Shown here: piece after piece, positions 35,592-43,238 of the stretch
Layout of the letters: every line of letters begins with the position of its first letter
Numbering within the stretch: position 1 is the first letter of the stretch
NCBI GenBank assembly: GCA_016718805.1
Contig: JADKCP010000011.1
Coordinates: 434,001 to 498,000, forward strand
DNA from: Bacteroidota bacterium
GTDB taxonomy: Bacteria; Bacteroidota; Bacteroidia; UBA4408
Length of the DNA stretch: 64,000 nucleotides
Reading direction: 5' to 3'
Position numbers and translations under genes: made by a program
The notes under the pieces: generated by a model
What the model saw: only the letters and a program-made list of their open reading frames with translations
What the model was told of the DNA's origin: nothing
Database searches by the model: none

Positions 35592-36863
35592 ATGAAAGTG
35601 GATGTGTTGTTAGGTCTTCAATGGGGCGACGAAGGCAAAGGAAAGATTGTGGACGTATTAACTCCTCAATACGATATTATTGGACGTTTTCAAGGCGGAC
35701 CAAATGCAGGGCACACCCTTGAATTTAATGGTATTAAACACGTTTTGCACACCATTCCTTCCGGAATATTTCGCAGCAATTCCATGAACCTGATTGGTAA
35801 TGGAGTGGTGATTGATCCGGTGATTCTTAAAAAAGAAATTGATGCCCTTGTGAAAATGGGTGTGGATGTAAAAAAGAATTTACTGGTATCCAATCGTGCA
35901 CACCTTATTATTCCCACCCACCGCTTGCTTGATGCCGCTTCGGAAGCTGCTAAGGGTGCTTCTAAAATTGGCAGCACGCTTAAAGGAATTGGTCCAACTT
36001 ACATGGATAAAACCGGCAGAAACGGCTTGCGTGTTGGAGATATCAAAGGCGCTGATTTTAAAAACAAATACCGCCAATTGGTTGAAAAACACCAGCAATT
36101 ACTGGCCTTTTATAATTATTCCTACAATCTCGAAGAATTGGAACCTGCCTTTTGGGAAGGAATTGAATTGCTGAAAAGCCTTACTTTTATTGATACAGAG
36201 CATTATTGCAGTCAGGCTTTAAAAAACGAAAAATCCATTTTAGCCGAAGGAGCCCAAGGTTCCTTGTTGGATATTGATTTTGGTTCTTATCCTTTTGTAA
36301 CTTCTTCGAGCACCATTTGCGCCGGAGCTTGCACCGGTTTGGGAATTGCTCCCAATAAAATTGGAAGGGTGTATGGTATTTTCAAAGCGTATTGCACGCG
36401 TGTAGGAAGTGGCCCCTTCCCTACTGAATTGCACGATGCAACCGGTGAAGAATTACGTAAAAAAGGGAATGAATTTGGAAGTACTACCGGTCGTGCCCGT
36501 CGATGTGGATGGCTGGATTTACCGGCTTTGAAATATGCCATCATGATTAATGGAGTTACCGAATTAATTATGATGAAAGCCGATGTACTCAATGATTTTA
36601 AACACATAAAAGTATGTACCCATTACAAGCTGAATGGAAAAGTAATCGATTATTTACCTTACGATTATTCCGATCAAAATCTTGAAGCCGTATACGATAC
36701 TTTAGATGGATGGCAAAAAGAATTAACTCATGTGCGCAACATGGATGAAATACCCCCTGAGTTATTTTCCTATATTGCTTATCTTGAGAAGCATCTTGAA
36801 ATACCAATAACTATTGTTTCGGTGGGACCTGATAGAACCCAGACATTGTTGAAAGAAAAATAG
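35592..36863 (+). CDS. purA: Adenylosuccinate synthetase
   Basis: PurA joins IMP and aspartate with GTP in AMP synthesis. This 423-residue enzyme has the GLQWGDEGKGKIVD phosphate loop (8-21; D13 and K16 of the reaction), GPNAGHT with H41, and the IMP-binding region in IGPTYMDKTGRNGLRVGD. Another conserved stretch, FGSTTGRARRCGWLD, is intact. Start (ATG), length and motifs are all normal. It closes the relA/spoT-fur-STAS-purA set, which links alarmone and purine control in this phylum by gene order (inference). Confidence 0.96.
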   Translation: MKVDVLLGLQWGDEGKGKIVDVLTPQYDIIGRFQGGPNAGHTLEFNGIKHVLHTIPSGIFRSNSMNLIGNGVVIDPVILKKEIDALVKMGVDVKKNLLVSNRAHLIIPTHRLLDAASEAAKGASKIGSTLKGIGPTYMDKTGRNGLRVGDIKGADFKNKYRQLVEKHQQLLAFYNYSYNLEELEPAFWEGIELLKSLTFIDTEHYCSQALKNEKSILAEGAQGSLLDIDFGSYPFVTSSSTICAGACTGLGIAPNKIGRVYGIFKAYCTRVGSGPFPTELHDATGEELRKKGNEFGSTTGRARRCGWLDLPALKYAIMINGVTELIMMKADVLNDFKHIKVCTHYKLNGKVIDYLPYDYSDQNLEAVYDTLDGWQKELTHVRNMDEIPPELFSYIAYLEKHLEIPITIVSVGPDRTQTLLKEK

Positions 36864-37045
36864 GACAAATGTTCAAACGCGTAGATAAAACCTACTAATT
36901 TGAGCAGTAAACAAATTTAGCTAAATCCAAACAAAAAATTTAATTCTCAGAATACCTTGTAGCACACTGTTTTATACAACTCTATTAAAAACTGTTAATT
37001 AGAATTTAAAAGTCGAACTGTTAAAGCTGCTTCTTAAATATTTTT

Positions 37046-37053
37046 TACCTTTG
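37046..37053 (+). promoter_or_regulatory. -7 box TACCTTTG
   Basis: An exact TAnnTTTG lies 8 bp before the ATG at 37061, so the BatA-like mRNA would have almost no leader. Confidence 0.55.
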
Positions 37054-37060
37054 AAGCCCT

Positions 37061-39115
37061 ATGCAGTTTATTTATCCCGGCTTTTTGTTTGCCCTTTCAG
37101 CACTTGCAATTCCTTTAATAATACACCTTTTTAACTTCCGGAAATTTAAACGTATTTATTTTACCAACGTAAGATTCTTACGTGAAATTAAACAGGAAAC
37201 CCAATCTAAATCAAAGTTGCGTCATTTACTGGTGTTACTTACTCGCATGCTCGCGATTAGTTTTTTAGTATTGGCATTTGCTCAACCATACTTGCCGGTT
37301 AATAACTCTACAATAGCTAGCGGCTCAAAAGTGATCAGTATTTTTGTTGACAATTCATTTAGCATGGATGCAATAGGAAATGCAGGAACTTTGCTGGAAG
37401 AAGCGAAAAAAAATGCCAGCCAAATTGCAGCTGCCTATGCTTCAAGCGATCGCTTTCAATTACTCACAAACGATTTTGAAGGAAAACATCAACGATTGCT
37501 AACACGCGACGAATTTTTACTGGCCTTGCAAGAAGTGAAGAGTTCTGCTTCTGTTAAATCTATTCAGGAAATACTAAGTAGACAAAGCGATTTACTTAAT
37601 TCTGGAAATGCCAAAACTAAATACAGTTACCTAATTTCAGATTTTCAAAAATCCAATTTCAATTTCGAAAATCTACAACCTGATTCAAGTATTCAGATTA
37701 GTTTGCTTCCCTTAATTTCAAAAACCATTGCCAATGTTGCAATTGACACTTGCTGGTTTGAAAGCCCTACCCGTCAGCTTAATCATCCGGAAATTTTACA
37801 TGTGCGCATTACGAATGCTTCTGAAAATGAACTCGAAAATGCACCCATCAAACTATTTATAAATAAAAAACAAAAAGCTCTAGCTAGTTTTAGCGTTAAA
37901 GCCAACTCAACAGTGCAGGTTGACCTTACGTTTACTTGTAAAGAAACCGGTTTGCATGCAGCACAATTGCAACTAAACGATTACCCTGTTAGTTTTGATG
38001 ATAATTATTTTTTTAGTTTCGATATAAACTCCAAAATAAAGGTGCTAAGTATTTCAGAAGAACCGGGCATTTCACCAATCTCCAATTTATTTGATAAAGA
38101 TTCTGCATTTAGTTTTGTTTCCCTTTCACAAAAAAACATGGATTACAATGCACTTACAACCGCCAATTTAATTGTGCTGAATGAGTTAAAAAGTATTTCT
38201 TCGGGACTAGCTCAGGAATTAAAAAGACGCATTGTATCAGGCGGCAGCTTGTTAATTTTTCCGGCACCTTTAATTGACTTAGCAAACTACCAAAGCTTTT
38301 TAAGTTCGCTTCCCGCCAATTATTTTACTCAATTAGATACTGCAAATACTCGTGTAGACAAAGTGAATTATGGACACAGCATTTATAGTGATGTGTTTGA
38401 TAAAAGTAAAAAAATTCCGCAGTCAATTGATTTACCGGTTGTGTATACGCATTATTCAATTAACAGTGCAACTCGTTCTAATTTCGAGTACTTGATGAAA
38501 CTTCAAAATGGGGAGCATTTTTTAGGCAAAAATTCGGTTGGAAAAGGTAAGGTTTATATAGCAGCGGTTGGGCTCAATACCGACTTTAGCAATTTTAGTA
38601 AACATGCTATGTTTGTTCCAACCATGTATAAAATTGCTTTGTATAGCAAGCCTTACCAACAAATAGCCTATACTATAGGTAAAGATGAAACGGTAGAAAT
38701 TGAAACTCCATCGAACACTAAGGAGGCTGTATTTCATGTAAGAAACAGTGGTGCTTCCTTCGACATGGTACCTGAAGTGAAGCAGCAGCCGGAAGGTAGT
38801 ATGTTAGTTTTGCACAATCAACTAAAACAAGCCGATACCTATCTTTTGCAATTAGATAATGATACAATTGAAGGCTTTGCTTTTAATTATAACCGAAAAG
38901 AATCAGCCTTAAGTTGCTATTCTGTTGAATCGCTAATTGAAGTTATTACACAAAAAGGCTATTCAAATTTTTCACTACTTTCGGGAAGCGAGAAAGGAAT
39001 TACAGCTTCATTAAAAGAACTAAATCAAGGAAAGCGTTTCTGGAAATGGTGCCTTATTGCAGCACTTTTCTTTTTAGCTGTTGAAATTACCTTACTTCGA
39101 ATTTGGAAAAAATGA
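37061..39115 (+). CDS. BatA-like membrane protein with vWA-like domain
   Basis: This 684-residue inner-membrane protein begins with the two-helix BatA N-terminal domain (TM 5-24 and 55-75, HLFNFRKFKRIYFTNVRFL between). A vWA-like domain from about 90 has FVDNSFSMDA (96-105) at the metal site, with a shortened motif. Middle domains contain a large periplasmic part, and a last helix (about 662-680) returns to the membrane. The protein resembles the aerotolerance-operon Bat family but stands alone, without batB-batE. Role unknown. The dihydroorotase-like gene overlaps its stop by 4 bp (ATGA), so translation is coupled. Confidence 0.8.
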   Translation: MQFIYPGFLFALSALAIPLIIHLFNFRKFKRIYFTNVRFLREIKQETQSKSKLRHLLVLLTRMLAISFLVLAFAQPYLPVNNSTIASGSKVISIFVDNSFSMDAIGNAGTLLEEAKKNASQIAAAYASSDRFQLLTNDFEGKHQRLLTRDEFLLALQEVKSSASVKSIQEILSRQSDLLNSGNAKTKYSYLISDFQKSNFNFENLQPDSSIQISLLPLISKTIANVAIDTCWFESPTRQLNHPEILHVRITNASENELENAPIKLFINKKQKALASFSVKANSTVQVDLTFTCKETGLHAAQLQLNDYPVSFDDNYFFSFDINSKIKVLSISEEPGISPISNLFDKDSAFSFVSLSQKNMDYNALTTANLIVLNELKSISSGLAQELKRRIVSGGSLLIFPAPLIDLANYQSFLSSLPANYFTQLDTANTRVDKVNYGHSIYSDVFDKSKKIPQSIDLPVVYTHYSINSATRSNFEYLMKLQNGEHFLGKNSVGKGKVYIAAVGLNTDFSNFSKHAMFVPTMYKIALYSKPYQQIAYTIGKDETVEIETPSNTKEAVFHVRNSGASFDMVPEVKQQPEGSMLVLHNQLKQADTYLLQLDNDTIEGFAFNYNRKESALSCYSVESLIEVITQKGYSNFSLLSGSEKGITASLKELNQGKRFWKWCLIAALFFLAVEITLLRIWKK

Positions 39116-40386
39116 ACCTTCTAATTAAATCAGTAGTAATTGTAAATTCTGATTCCAAATGGAACGGAAAAAAAGTTGACCTTTATATCAAAGATGGTAT
39201 TATAAAATCCATTGCTCCCGAATTAAAAGCAGCGGAAAATACGCAACTTATTGAGGTACCCAATTTGCATGTTTCTATTGGCTGGTTTGATATGCAAGTA
39301 AATTTTAACGATCCGGGAGATGAAATTGCAGAAGATTTACTAAGTGGATGTAAAGCTGCCGCGGCAGGTGGGTTTACAGGTGTTGCTTGTTTTTCATCCG
39401 ACACTAGTCCTATACAAAGTAAAGCAGCAATTGAGTATATACAATCAAAAACACAACATGAAGCAGTTCAAGTATATCCGGTTGGGGCGCTTTCACAGGA
39501 TTTAGCGGGAAAAAGCATGAGCGAGATGTACGATATGCATAGCGCCGGAGCCGTGGCTTTTTCAGATAATAAACATTCAATCAACGATGCCGGATTACTT
39601 TCTCGTTCGTTATTATATGCCAAAGGATTTAATGGTACAATAATTCATTTTCCGGAGGATGCAGCATTAGCTGGTGGAGGCAAAATGAACGAAGGTGAAA
39701 TGAGTACACGACTCGGTATTAAAGGAACTCCTGCTTTAGCCGAAGAACTAATGATTGCTCGAGATATTGCCTTAGCTGAATACCATCAAACTTCCATACA
39801 TTTTTCGCCGATATCCACCGCAGACGCTGTAGCTCGCATACGAGAAGCAAAAAGCAAAGGATTAGCAATAAGTTGCGGAGTTGCAGTTCACAACTTAATA
39901 GCACAAGATAGTGATTTGGTTGATTTTGATTCTAATTACAAAGTAAAACCTGCCTTGCGCACTATAAACGATTGTGAAGCACTTTGGCAAGGGCTTGCTG
40001 ATAATACAATTGACGTAATTTGTAGCGACCATAGTCCTCAAGTTATAGAAAACAAAGAGCGAGAATTTGAATACGCTGCTGACGGAATGATTGGACTTGA
40101 AAGTTTTTACGGATTGCTAAACTCCTCACAACATAGCCTTGGTTTGCTTGATTTGATTAATAAATTCTCCGTAGTACCTCGGCGATTACTTAAGTTAGCA
40201 ATTCCCAAACTAAACGAAAATGAAATTGCAAATTTAACTTTGTTCGTACCCGATGCTAGTTGGACATTTACTAGCTCACACATACAATCAAAATCTAAAA
40301 ACACCCCTTTTATCAATAAACAGCTCAAGGGATGGGTGTATGGGATAATCAATAAAAACAGCTTTATCAAAAATCATATTATTTAA
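39112..40386 (+). CDS. Dihydroorotase-like protein, metal motif lost
   Basis: This amidohydrolase of the dihydroorotase family has 424 residues from the ATG at 39112, which overlaps the previous stop by 4 bp. A TTG at 39103 is rejected. The first-strand metal motif DxHxHxRxPG reads FDMQVNFNDPG, so both histidines are replaced (Q62, N64) and the arginine is lost (N66). Other parts survive in altered form (ICSDHSPQ, GVAVHNL). Such degenerate, non-catalytic DHOases (PyrX-like) are known as structural partners of aspartate carbamoyltransferase; that role here is inference. No pyrB is nearby, and a second, active pyrC should exist elsewhere. Confidence 0.8.
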   Translation: MNLLIKSVVIVNSDSKWNGKKVDLYIKDGIIKSIAPELKAAENTQLIEVPNLHVSIGWFDMQVNFNDPGDEIAEDLLSGCKAAAAGGFTGVACFSSDTSPIQSKAAIEYIQSKTQHEAVQVYPVGALSQDLAGKSMSEMYDMHSAGAVAFSDNKHSINDAGLLSRSLLYAKGFNGTIIHFPEDAALAGGGKMNEGEMSTRLGIKGTPALAEELMIARDIALAEYHQTSIHFSPISTADAVARIREAKSKGLAISCGVAVHNLIAQDSDLVDFDSNYKVKPALRTINDCEALWQGLADNTIDVICSDHSPQVIENKEREFEYAADGMIGLESFYGLLNSSQHSLGLLDLINKFSVVPRRLLKLAIPKLNENEIANLTLFVPDASWTFTSSHIQSKSKNTPFINKQLKGWVYGIINKNSFIKNHII

Positions 40387-40413
40387 CTGTACTTTTTCAG
40401 TTAAAAATTTTAG

Positions 40414-40421
40414 TAAATTCG
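40414..40421 (+). promoter_or_regulatory. -7 box TAAATTCG
   Basis: It is a TAnnTTCG-type box 18 bp before the ATG at 40439, in a 52-bp gap. It is a reasonable but short match in AT-rich DNA. Confidence 0.4.
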
Positions 40422-40438
40422 CAGTAGGTTTAAAAAAG

Positions 40439-41560
40439 ATGCTAGGAAAATACATCAGTAATTTATTGATAGAGTATGATTGTGTAATCATTCCCGACTT
40501 TGGAGGGTTCGTTGGAATTTACGCTCCTGCCCGCATACACCCTACTCAACATAGTTTTGAACCTCCCTACAAAAAAATAGCCTTCAATAAAAACTTGTCA
40601 ACCAATGATGGATTGCTTGCAAATGCAGTCGCTTCCGATTTATCCATATCATTTAACGAAGCAAATCTCTGGATTGAACAAGAAGTTTTACGCATCGAAA
40701 TACGCTTAGCAAAAAGAGAAAAAGTTGAATTAACGGGTGTAGGAATATTATACAACGATATTGAAAATAATCTTCAATTTACCGCAGCTTCTTCCATCAA
40801 CTATTTACTCGATTCATTTGGATTATCAGGCTTTCAATCGCCTGCTATTAAACGTGAAAATTTTACTGAACGAATCGAAAAACAATTTAAAGACCGCCCC
40901 CCAATACCCAATCCGGTTGTAAAGAAAGTTTCAAAAAAGACCTGGCAATTGGCTGTACTTATTCCTGTTTTATTGCTGCTAATTGTGGTGCCAATTAAGC
41001 TTAATTTAGTAAGCAAATTAAATACTTCAGCCAGTTCATTTATTTCATTTTCCGAAAAAGCTAAATCTGTTTATACCGAGCGAGCACAAGCTGTTTCACT
41101 ACCGAACATAGTTATTAAATCGAGCGTTGATCTTGTAGCCCATGTTACAGATATTAGCTATATTGTGCTTACTAACGATAATTCAAAAACTATTCCCGTT
41201 AAATCGGAATTGCCACTTGAAACACCTAGTGAAACATTTACTGAGTCTACATCAAATGAGTCAATAAATAGTAATTTTACTCAAGCTGAGACGCCTACTC
41301 AACATCAAGATTCTAGGCCATCTAACTATATTAAAACCGGCACTTATTCATTGATTGCCGGTTGTTTCAAAGAAAAAGAAAATGCACTGGCTTTAGTAAG
41401 TGAATTAAAAGCCAAAGGTTTTAACGCAAGTTTGGCTGGTCAAAACAGTCAAGGTTTATATCGTGTGAGTTACCACACTTTCGCCGATCGATTTTCAGCA
41501 GAAGCTGCGAAAGCTGAATTAAAATCAGAGAATCCGGATATTTGGCTAATGCGCAATTAA
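40439..41560 (+). CDS. HU-CCDC81-type/transmembrane/SPOR protein
   Basis: The 373-residue protein has two HU-like N-terminal domains of the CCDC81-bacterial type (1-130: MLGKYISNLLIEYDCVIIP, DFGGFVG, ELTGVGILYND). A single transmembrane helix (169-190) is preceded by KKVSKKT, which places the N-terminus in the cytoplasm. A Ser/Thr-rich periplasmic stretch and a C-terminal SPOR domain (about 297-373, YSLIAGCFKEKENALAL) follow. SPOR domains bind peptidoglycan lacking stem peptides at division sites; HU folds can bind DNA. It may link the nucleoid side to the septal wall, which is inference. It is the last gene of the BatA-DHOase group. Confidence 0.8.
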   Translation: MLGKYISNLLIEYDCVIIPDFGGFVGIYAPARIHPTQHSFEPPYKKIAFNKNLSTNDGLLANAVASDLSISFNEANLWIEQEVLRIEIRLAKREKVELTGVGILYNDIENNLQFTAASSINYLLDSFGLSGFQSPAIKRENFTERIEKQFKDRPPIPNPVVKKVSKKTWQLAVLIPVLLLLIVVPIKLNLVSKLNTSASSFISFSEKAKSVYTERAQAVSLPNIVIKSSVDLVAHVTDISYIVLTNDNSKTIPVKSELPLETPSETFTESTSNESINSNFTQAETPTQHQDSRPSNYIKTGTYSLIAGCFKEKENALALVSELKAKGFNASLAGQNSQGLYRVSYHTFADRFSAEAAKAELKSENPDIWLMRN

Positions 41561-41643
41561 TGCTGCTCAATTGCAAAAATTGCTCAATTACTATCCAATA
41601 AAACTAAATTCTAGATCCATAATTTTTTACTTTAGATTTTGTG

Positions 41644-42048
41644 CTATTTTACTTCAAGCATTCCAAGTTTTAGTAGTTCAGAATACTCCCCTTCTAAAAT
41701 ATAAACGTTTTTAAAACCGGCAGCTGCAAGAATATTTGCGGCTTGTGCAGCAGTTGCTATTGAATCGGAGTAAAGGTAAACATTCTCTTCTCGCTTAATA
41801 TTCTTCAATTTAGCAGGCAATTCGGCACTGTCAATTGTTATGTTTAAAGCACCCTTAATATGTCCCTTCGCAAACAGTGAAGCATCTCTAACATCCAACA
41901 ACATGTTTGTATTTTTATATTTATCTTTAAAAACAGATGCTGAGAAACCGCTGAATTTAGGGATATCATTTTTTTCTATTTCCTGTGCCGCAACATTTCC
42001 GGCTAAAATTAAAACAGCCACAGCTGCTACTAGTATTTGTTTTTTCAT
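41644..42048 (-). CDS. Secreted rhodanese-like protein without active cysteine
   Basis: This 134-residue protein has a signal peptide (1-21) and one rhodanese domain: LLDVRDASLFAKGHIKGALNI (50-70), then the active-loop region VYLYSDSIATAAQAA. The catalytic cysteine position, expected after VYxY or VVYC, is a serine (S94), and the R-S/T-x-x loop is not conserved, so sulfurtransfer is unlikely. It may act as a binding domain. Its reading direction is convergent with the SPOR gene and divergent from the membrane-protein gene. Confidence 0.8.
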   Translation of the reverse strand: MKKQILVAAVAVLILAGNVAAQEIEKNDIPKFSGFSASVFKDKYKNTNMLLDVRDASLFAKGHIKGALNITIDSAELPAKLKNIKREENVYLYSDSIATAAQAANILAAAGFKNVYILEGEYSELLKLGMLEVK

Positions 42049-42130
42049 GTATGAGTTAATTAGAACAATCTATTATGGATTAAGTTATCTATTTATTTCT
42101 AGTTCTCGAACAACATTCAAATTCAGAATT

Positions 42131-42166
42131 AATTATTGAATGTAATGAGCTCTATGTTCAATAATT
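42131..42166. repeat. Perfect 10-bp inverted repeat
   Basis: AATTATTGAA at 42131-42140 and TTCAATAATT at 42157-42166 are perfect arms with a 16-nt spacer. They lie in the 264-bp divergent gap upstream of the membrane-protein gene, about 64 bp before its -7 box. It may be an operator. It is AT-rich, so chance is possible. Confidence 0.45.
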
Positions 42167-42229
42167 TGTTAATTTCTGTAACACCTTTTTCTTGGTGTAA
42201 TGATATTCTAAAAGTATATCTTTTTTTTC

Positions 42230-42237
42230 TACTTTTG
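42230..42237 (+). promoter_or_regulatory. -7 box TACTTTTG
   Basis: An exact TAnnTTTG lies 76 bp before the ATG of the small membrane protein, giving an untranslated leader of about 65 nt. No riboswitch fold is recognised in the leader. Confidence 0.45.
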
Positions 42238-42312
42238 CTCGACTAATATAAAAATGTTAATCAGTAAGTAATTAAACATACTGTTCTACCAAAATAAATA
42301 CATAATCAAACT

Positions 42313-42843
42313 ATGAATAGTAAAAATCTTTCACCTAAATTTATTTTTATCAGTAGCGCAATTGGAATAGCCGCAGTATCTCGTTTGCTTCCACATTTGC
42401 CTAATTTTACACCTGTTGCTGCTATAGCTTTGTTTGGAGGAGCTTATTTGAACGATAGAAAAGCAGCTTTTTTAATTCCTTTTATTGCACTTATTTTATC
42501 CGATTTATTTTTAGGATTTAGTGCTTCTACACCTGCGGTTTATATGTGTTTTGCAGTTACTGTATTTATCGGACAATTTATTCGCAACAAGGTATCGGTT
42601 GTTTCAGTAGGAGCTGCTTCAATGTTAAGTTCAGTGATATTTTTTCTCGTTACCAACCTTCCAATTTGGTATTTGAGTGAGGGCTTATATCCGGCTACCT
42701 TAGCTGGTACTGCAGCTAGTTATACAGCAGCTATTCCGTTTTTTGGTTATTCCTTGCTTGGTGACTTAGTATATTCAACAGTTTTATTTTCTGCATTTGC
42801 CGTAGCTCAAAAAAACATTCCACAATTGAGCAAATCTTTCTAA
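42313..42843 (+). CDS. Small membrane protein, DUF6580-like (putative ECF-type substrate component)
   Basis: This 176-residue protein has about five to six transmembrane segments. The N-terminal segment HLPNFTPVAAIALFGGAYL then AFLIPFIALILSDLFLGF resembles DUF6580/ECF S-component-like proteins, with the typical P-N-F-T-P-V-A-A signature. It may import a vitamin or metal, but no energy-coupling ATPase or T-component is nearby. An intrinsic terminator follows at 42865. Confidence 0.72.
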   Translation: MNSKNLSPKFIFISSAIGIAAVSRLLPHLPNFTPVAAIALFGGAYLNDRKAAFLIPFIALILSDLFLGFSASTPAVYMCFAVTVFIGQFIRNKVSVVSVGAASMLSSVIFFLVTNLPIWYLSEGLYPATLAGTAASYTAAIPFFGYSLLGDLVYSTVLFSAFAVAQKNIPQLSKSF

Positions 42844-42864
42844 TTAGTGCTTATTCAAAAAACT

Positions 42865-42891
42865 AAAAGCTGTCTCACAAGGACAGCTTTT
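42865..42891 (+). terminator. Intrinsic terminator of the membrane-protein gene
   Basis: AAAAGCTGTC at 42865-42874 pairs with GACAGCTTTT at 42882-42891 around a 7-nt loop and is followed by T-rich sequence, about 20 bp past the stop. Confidence 0.85.
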
Positions 42892-43187
42892 TTATTTTAG
42901 GACGTTTCATGTTATTGGCTTTTATAAAACTTAAATTTTAACCACTAAAAGCACAAAGTTTGGACTAGGGACACAAGAAGTGTTTATTTACTTAATCCAT
43001 ATAGTGTCTATTCTGTTTTTCTTTGTAGCCCTTGTCGTTAAATCCTTTGATTCTAATTAATTACCTGAATAAATCAATCAGAATTAGCTTCTTTTGATAC
43101 ATTTAAGTAGAAAAGTGGATAAGCATTTTATTAATGTTCTATAAACGCATATTGATTAATTATAAAATTCAAATCCTAGTTAAAAAA
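42892..43187. other. AT-rich intergenic stretch between two terminators
   Basis: Nothing coding is seen. The convergent gap holds the terminators at either end and one copy of the ACCAC-n5-GCACAAAG motif (42941-42958). No RNA gene is recognised. Confidence 0.4.
42941..42958. repeat. Intergenic motif ACCAC-n5-GCACAAAG, copy 1
   Basis: ACCACTAAAAGCACAAAG is followed by GGACTAGGGACACAAGAAG. The same spaced motif recurs at 51755. Motifs of this kind are scattered between genes in many Bacteroidota genomes as far as I know. It is a degenerate repeat, not a mobile element. Confidence 0.4.
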
Positions 43188-43216
43188 AAAGCTCTGTTTA
43201 AAATAAACAGAGCTTT
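43188..43216 (-). terminator. Intrinsic terminator of the A/K/E-rich paralogue 2 gene
   Basis: AAAGCTCTGTTTA at 43188-43200 and TAAACAGAGCTTT at 43204-43216 form a 13-bp stem with a 3-nt loop. On the minus strand it is followed by a U-rich run, about 22 bp past the stop. Confidence 0.88.
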
Positions 43217-43238
43217 AAGTTTTTTAGTCAGGGTTATC

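Noticed and set aside
42238..42312. Riboswitch in the leader of the small membrane-protein gene
   Set aside because: The leader is about 65 nt and AT-rich; I see no conserved riboswitch core.
42844..43238. Possible small RNA or CRISPR in the gap
   Set aside because: Only two terminators and a degenerate repeat motif are seen; there are no regularly spaced repeats and no conserved RNA fold.
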